From Chelonobacter sp006228105 (GTDB lineage Bacteria; Pseudomonadota; Gammaproteobacteria; Enterobacterales; Pasteurellaceae), in the NCBI RefSeq assembly GCF_006228105.1, contig NZ_VDHH01000034.1: 64,000 nucleotides of DNA; one strand, 5' to 3'. The notes under the pieces are model-generated. The model made no database searches. It saw nothing but the letters and a program-made list of their open reading frames with translations, and was not told the DNA's origin. The position numbers and the translations under genes were made by a program. Position 1 is the stretch's first letter. Each line of letters begins with the position of its first letter. This document shows, one piece after another, positions 59,858 to 64,000 of the stretch.

Positions 59858-60515
59858 TCGTTTAACGCCACAAGTGTGGCAGATGATTTTGCAAGCCACT
59901 GGCGAAACGCTGTATATGGTCTTTGCTTCGGGCTTTTTAGCCGCAATCTTTGCCATTCCGCTCGGTGTGTTGCTGTTTATCACTCAACCGGGGGGAATTA
60001 AAGAGAATCCGAAATTCTACCGACTGTTGAGTATGGCGGTGAATATCGGACGTGCGATTCCGTTTGTGATTTTGCTGTTTTGGATTATCCCATTTACTCG
60101 TGCAATCGTGGGAACTTCTATCGGAACAACCGCAGCCATCGTACCGTTGACGGTGTCGGCGATTCCCTTTATCGCACGCTTAGTCGAAGGGGCTCTGCTC
60201 GAAATTCCGAGCGGCTTAATCGAAGCGGCACGTGCGATGGGTGCCAGCAATTTTCAAATTATCGTCAAATTTTTATTAGCTGAAGCAAAACCGGCGCTGA
60301 TCAACGGCATGACCATCACCTTGGTTGCGTTGGTCAACTATTCCGCGATGGCGGGTATTGTTGGTGGCGGCGGTTTGGGCGATGTGGCGATTCGTTATGG
60401 TTATCAAACTAATGTACCTGAAATTCTGACCACCGTGGTCGTCATTTTGGTGATCTTGGTACAACTGATTCAATTTGTAGGGGATCGTTTAGTCCGCTAT
60501 GTTGATCACCGCTAG
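59850..60515 (+). CDS. metI: Methionine ABC transporter permease
   Basis: A 221-residue permease with five helices and an EAA loop (GLIEAARAMGASNFQIIVKFLLAEAKPA near residues 125-155). The ATG at 59850 within the metN end gives the conserved MFDRLTPQVW start. Confidence 0.95.
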   Translation: MFDRLTPQVWQMILQATGETLYMVFASGFLAAIFAIPLGVLLFITQPGGIKENPKFYRLLSMAVNIGRAIPFVILLFWIIPFTRAIVGTSIGTTAAIVPLTVSAIPFIARLVEGALLEIPSGLIEAARAMGASNFQIIVKFLLAEAKPALINGMTITLVALVNYSAMAGIVGGGGLGDVAIRYGYQTNVPEILTTVVVILVILVQLIQFVGDRLVRYVDHR

Positions 60516-60563
60516 CGCTCGGTTTAGCGTATTTTTATCCATTAATAACGTAAGGAAATGATG

Positions 60564-61364
60564 ATGAAATTAAAAAATATTTTCACCTTAACCGCACTGG
60601 CGACCGCTGTAGCATTTTCCGGTTCAGTGTTGGCGAAAGACGGTAAAATCAAAGTCGGGATTCAAACCGGTCCTGAGTTTTCTGTGGCGGAAGTGGCGAA
60701 ACAAGTCGCCAAAGACCAATATGGCTTAGAGGTAGAGTTAGTGCCATTTACTGACTATGTGACTCCAAATGTGGCGTTGGAAGAAAAATCGATTGATGCC
60801 AATGCGTTCCAACACAAACCATATTTAGATGCGCAAGTGGAGTCTCGTGGTTTGAAAGGCTTGGTGATTGTCGGTAACACCTTTGTTTACCCGATTGCCG
60901 GTTATTCGAAAAAAATCAGCAAATTGGATGAATTGAAAGACGGCGCAACCGTAGCTATTCCAAACGATCCGACCAACGGCGGACGTGCGTTGTTGTTGTT
61001 GCAAGCACAAGGTCTGTTGAAATTGAAAGACGGCGTTGGCTTAACCCCGACCGCACTTGATATTGTGGACAACCCGAAAAAACTGAAAATCCGTGAGTTG
61101 GAAGCGCCATTGTTGCCACAAGTGTTGCCGGAAGTGGATTTTGCGATTATCAACAACACCTATGCCGGACAAGCTGGCTTGTTCCCGAGCACTGATGCGA
61201 TTTTCGTGGAAGACAAAGATTCCCCGTATGTGAACATCATCGTGGCACGTGAAGATAACAAAGCGGATCAAGATGTGGTCAATTTTGTTAAAGCTTATAA
61301 CTCTGATGCGGTATATGAAAAAGCCAAACAGGAGTTTAAAGACTCTGTGGTGAAAGGCTGGTAA
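60564..61364 (+). CDS. metQ: Methionine-binding protein MetQ
   Basis: A 266-residue NlpA/MetQ family protein with KVGIQTGPE, FTDYVTPNVAL, NAFQHKPYLD and ALLPQVLPEVDFAIINNTYA. The N-terminal signal (MKLKNIFTLTALATAVAF...VLAKDG) has no lipobox cysteine, so the mature protein should be free in the periplasm, whereas E. coli MetQ is a lipoprotein. The ATG at 60564 has the best spacing from AAGGAA. Confidence 0.93.
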   Translation: MKLKNIFTLTALATAVAFSGSVLAKDGKIKVGIQTGPEFSVAEVAKQVAKDQYGLEVELVPFTDYVTPNVALEEKSIDANAFQHKPYLDAQVESRGLKGLVIVGNTFVYPIAGYSKKISKLDELKDGATVAIPNDPTNGGRALLLLQAQGLLKLKDGVGLTPTALDIVDNPKKLKIRELEAPLLPQVLPEVDFAIINNTYAGQAGLFPSTDAIFVEDKDSPYVNIIVAREDNKADQDVVNFVKAYNSDAVYEKAKQEFKDSVVKGW

Positions 61365-61397
61365 TTGAACTGCATTTTCATTATCGTACGGTTGTAG

Positions 61398-61416
61398 GGG
61401 CGCATTGCATGCGCCC
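61398..61416 (+). terminator. Hairpin after metQ
   Basis: Perfect 8-bp GC-rich stem GGGCGCAT/ATGCGCCC with a 3-nt loop, followed by GTTTACC. Weak T-run, so a partial terminator. Confidence 0.5.
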
Positions 61417-61454
61417 GTTTACCAAATTCGATTAAATATTTAATATTATCAATA

Positions 61455-61492
61455 GGTTGATTGGGATGTTCTCTTAATCAACCGATTTTTTT
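61455..61492 (+). terminator. Terminator between metQ and nspC
   Basis: Stem GGTTGATT/AATCAACC (8 bp, 13-nt loop) followed by GATTTTTTT. Lies 18 bases before the nspC start, so nspC may be partly under its control. Confidence 0.8.
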
Positions 61493-61510
61493 ATAGCATG
61501 TGAAAAGAAA

Positions 61511-62614
61511 ATGACTGAATTAGCCACTCCTTATTATCTGATTGATAAAAGCAAACTGTTAGCCAATATGCAGAAAATCGCCTATCTGCGGCAGCGTTCC
61601 GGCGCAAAAGCGTTGCTGGCGCTGAAATGCTTTGCTACGTGGGGCGTGTTTGATGTGATGCGTGATTATATGGACGGTACGACTTCCTCTTCGTTGTATG
61701 AAGTCAAGCTCGGACAGCGCAAATTCGGCGGCGAAACCCATGCCTACAGCGTGGCGTATAGCGATGCGGAAATTGCCGAAGTGGTGGCCAATGCGGATAA
61801 AATTATTTTTAATTCCATCAGCCAATTGAACCGTTTTGCTGATCAAGCGCGTGGTATTCAACGTGGTTTGCGGGTTAATCCGCGCGTCAGCACTTCAGAT
61901 TTTATTCTGGCGGATCCGGCACGTCCGCACAGTCGTTTGGGCGAGTGGGATATCGAAAAAATCCGTGCAGTGATGCCGCGGATTAACGGCTTTATGTTCC
62001 ATAATAACTGTGAAAACGGCGATTTTGATCGCTTCGATCAGATGCTAAAACACATTGAAAGCGAATTCGGCGAGTTGCTGTATCAAGTGGATTGGGTCAG
62101 TTTGGGCGGCGGAATTCATTTCACCGGCGCCGATTATCCGCTCGATCAATTTGCCGATCGGTTAAAACAGTTTGCCGAACAATACGGGGTGCAGCTGTAT
62201 TTAGAGCCGGGTGAAGCGGCGATTACGCTCAGCACCAGTCTGGAAGTGACAGTATTGGACACCTTGTATAACGGCAAAAATTTGGCGATTGTCGACAGCT
62301 CGATCGAAGCGCATATGTTGGATTTGCTGATCTATCGCCAAACCGCAAAACTGCTGCCGAACAGTGGTGAACACCAGTATATGGTTTGTGGCAAATCCTG
62401 TCTTGCCGGCGATATTTTCGGTGAATATCGCTTTCCACAGCCATTGAAAATCGGCGATCGCCTCTCGTTTGGCGATGCTGCCGGGTATACCATGGTGAAA
62501 AAGAATTGGTTCAATGGCGTCAATATGCCGTCCATTGCCAGCAAAGAATTGAATGGTGAGATTAAATTAATCAAACAATTCAATTTTGACGATTACGTTG
62601 ACAGCTTGTCTTAG
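61511..62614 (+). CDS. nspC: Carboxynorspermidine decarboxylase
   Basis: A 367-residue PLP enzyme of the alanine racemase/ornithine decarboxylase-III fold. The PLP lysine is in LALKCFATWGVF (near residue 37), HNNCENGDF and VSLGGGIHFTG bind phosphate, and CGKSCLAGDIFGEY holds the catalytic cysteine. It makes norspermidine or spermidine from the carboxy precursors supplied by the next gene. Confidence 0.95.
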   Translation: MTELATPYYLIDKSKLLANMQKIAYLRQRSGAKALLALKCFATWGVFDVMRDYMDGTTSSSLYEVKLGQRKFGGETHAYSVAYSDAEIAEVVANADKIIFNSISQLNRFADQARGIQRGLRVNPRVSTSDFILADPARPHSRLGEWDIEKIRAVMPRINGFMFHNNCENGDFDRFDQMLKHIESEFGELLYQVDWVSLGGGIHFTGADYPLDQFADRLKQFAEQYGVQLYLEPGEAAITLSTSLEVTVLDTLYNGKNLAIVDSSIEAHMLDLLIYRQTAKLLPNSGEHQYMVCGKSCLAGDIFGEYRFPQPLKIGDRLSFGDAAGYTMVKKNWFNGVNMPSIASKELNGEIKLIKQFNFDDYVDSLS

Positions 62615-62700
62615 TCAAGATTTTTGACGGCAGCAAGCGGTTTCAACGAATCAATCAGGTTTTGCCGACAGTGGCAAGATTAAACACAAGGTCAATTATG

Positions 62701-62728
62701 ACCGCACTTTGGTGATAAAAAGTGTGGT
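62701..62728 (+). repeat. Inverted uptake-signal pair between nspC and the synthase gene
   Basis: ACCGCACTTT and AAAGTGTGGT pair with one G-U wobble around an 8-nt loop. The first arm is a perfect uptake signal, the second a one-base variant. No T-run follows, so termination is weak at best. Confidence 0.5.
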
Positions 62729-62753
62729 TGTGATTAAGGAGGATTATGCAAAC

Positions 62754-63992
62754 ATGAAAAAAAACATCTTGATTATTGGCGCCGGTGGCGTCGCCCAAGT
62801 GGTCGCACATAAATGTGCCCAACACAACGATATTTTAGGCTCTATCGCAATTGCTTCGCGCGGCATCAGCAAATGCCAAGAGATTGCCGCCAGTGTGCGC
62901 GAAAAGAACGCCTTCAAAGTGCCGGCAGAAATTGCCTGCTTTGAGCTGGATGCGCTGAATATCGAAGCAACCAAATCGATCATTAAAGAAACCGAAGCAC
63001 AAATTGTGATTAACGTCGGTTCCGCCTTCTTAAATATGTCGGTGCTGCAAGCCTGCATTGAAACCGGGGCTGCCTATCTCGACACCGCAATCCACGAAGA
63101 ACCGCATAAAATTTGTGAAACCCCGCCGTGGTATAATAATTACGAATGGCAACGTCGTGAATTGTGTGAAGCCAATCGCATCACCGCCATTTTGGGTGTC
63201 GGTTTTGATCCGGGCGTGGTGAATGCCTATGCGGCGGTTGCGGTCAATGACTACTTAGATCAAACGGATAGTATTGATATTATTGATATTAATGCCGGAA
63301 GCCATGGGCGTTATTTCGCTACTAATTTTGATCCGGAAATCAATTTCCGTGAATTTACCGGCGAAGTCTGGAGTTGGCAAAACAGCCAATGGACCAGTAA
63401 TCAAATGTTTGAAATCAAGCGGACGGACGACTTGCCGGTTGTCGGTCAGCAAACTTCCTATATGACAGGACATGACGAAATTCATTCGCTGTCGCAAAAT
63501 CTGAATGTACCGAATATCCGTTTCTGGATGGGCTTTGGCGAGCATTATATTAATGTGTTCACGGTGCTGAATAATCTGGGCTTATTATCCGAACAGCCGG
63601 TCACTACTGCCGAAGGACTGGAAGTGATTCCACTGAAAGTGGTGAAAGCGGTGCTGCCGGATCCATCCTCACTGGCACCGGATTACAGCGGTAAAACCTG
63701 TATCGGTACTTTAGCGAAAGGCAAAAAAGACGGTAAAGACAAAGAGGTCTTTATCTACAACGTTGCCGATCATAAAGAGGCCTACCAAGAAGTGGGCAGT
63801 CAGGGTATTTCCTACACCGCCGGCGTGCCGCCGGTCGCCGCCGCAATTTTGGTGGCGCAAGGCACCTGGGATGTGCAAAAAATGGTGAATGTGGAGCAAC
63901 TGGATCCAAAACCATTCCTCAATCTGCTCAACCAAATGGGCTTGCCGAATCGAATTAAAGACGAGAACGGCGACAGAGAACTCTCCTTCTAA
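62754..63992 (+). CDS. Carboxynorspermidine synthase (saccharopine dehydrogenase family)
   Basis: A 412-residue NADPH-dependent enzyme with the Rossmann motif IIGAGGVAQVVAHKCA (residues 6-21). It condenses aspartate semialdehyde with a diamine (putrescine or diaminopropane) to the carboxy-triamine that NspC decarboxylates. LGVGFDPGVVNAYA and GHDEIHSLSQN are conserved in this branch. The ATG at 62754 lies 11 bases after GGAGG. Adjacent to nspC, as in Vibrio and related species. The stop lies inside the window. Confidence 0.92.
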   Translation: MKKNILIIGAGGVAQVVAHKCAQHNDILGSIAIASRGISKCQEIAASVREKNAFKVPAEIACFELDALNIEATKSIIKETEAQIVINVGSAFLNMSVLQACIETGAAYLDTAIHEEPHKICETPPWYNNYEWQRRELCEANRITAILGVGFDPGVVNAYAAVAVNDYLDQTDSIDIIDINAGSHGRYFATNFDPEINFREFTGEVWSWQNSQWTSNQMFEIKRTDDLPVVGQQTSYMTGHDEIHSLSQNLNVPNIRFWMGFGEHYINVFTVLNNLGLLSEQPVTTAEGLEVIPLKVVKAVLPDPSSLAPDYSGKTCIGTLAKGKKDGKDKEVFIYNVADHKEAYQEVGSQGISYTAGVPPVAAAILVAQGTWDVQKMVNVEQLDPKPFLNLLNQMGLPNRIKDENGDRELSF

Positions 63993-64000
63993 ACTGTTTT

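Overview
The window comes from the chromosome of a gammaproteobacterium of the Pasteurellaceae, in the group that uses the Haemophilus-type DNA uptake signal AAGTGCGGT. I counted about 68 copies of this 9-mer (either strand) by eye, spread through genes and intergenic gaps. Housekeeping genes (ubiE-ubiJ-ubiB, tatABC, hemB, glyQ/glyS, metNIQ, nspC) fit this placement. I cannot name the genus.

Layout. 1-3.9 kb: an AT-rich PRD/Mga-like regulator, gpt and pepD. 3.9-7 kb: a Slam-type outer-membrane translocator and a coiled-coil surface lipoprotein on the minus strand, with a 19-A homopolymer upstream. 7.2-13.1 kb: ubiquinone genes, Tat translocase and hemB. 13.1-28 kb: a complete type I-E CRISPR-Cas locus: cas3, array 1 (55 spacers), cse1-cse2-cas6e-cas7-cas5-cas1-cas2, array 2 (43 spacers). 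Both arrays read left to right from a similar short leader. 28-35 kb: a minus-strand thiamine salvage operon under a TPP riboswitch (thiZ, thiX, tenA, thiY, thiM, thiD, thiE) ending in an Nramp-fold transporter that lacks the metal-binding motifs. 35-36.7 kb: a YdcF-like protein and a PEBP-family protein. 36.8-42.3 kb: glyQ and glyS, separated by a glutaredoxin-like gene and two tandem DUF1016/YhcG-type nuclease genes. 42.5-58 kb: a complete aryl polyene (APE) pigment cluster of 19 genes in one direction. 58-64 kb: gmhB, the MetJ-type metNIQ operon, and the carboxynorspermidine pathway pair nspC and carboxynorspermidine synthase.

How the parts work together. The thi operon imports and salvages pyrimidine and thiazole precursors and is controlled by its end product. 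The ape genes form a discrete fatty-acid-synthase-like line (ligase, two ACPs, two ketosynthases plus a chain-length factor, ketoreductase, two dehydratases) with acyltransferases, a glycosyltransferase, a LolA-like carrier and an MMPL exporter for placing the pigment in the outer membrane. The CRISPR locus has every gene needed for adaptation, crRNA processing and interference.

Most unusual signals. (1) Each of the two DUF1016 genes carries a near-perfect 25-29 nt DNA palindrome centred on exactly the same codon, with arms that differ in a compensated way between the paralogs. (2) The CRISPR repeats of array 2 change in blocks only in the 4-nt hairpin loop. (3) Two spacers contain a perfect uptake signal, and several spacer pairs hit the same or homologous targets, which allows a PAM ending in A-Y to be inferred from the arrays alone. 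(4) An Nramp-fold protein without metal ligands closes a TPP-controlled operon. (5) A Slam/coiled-coil lipoprotein pair sits behind a homopolymer.
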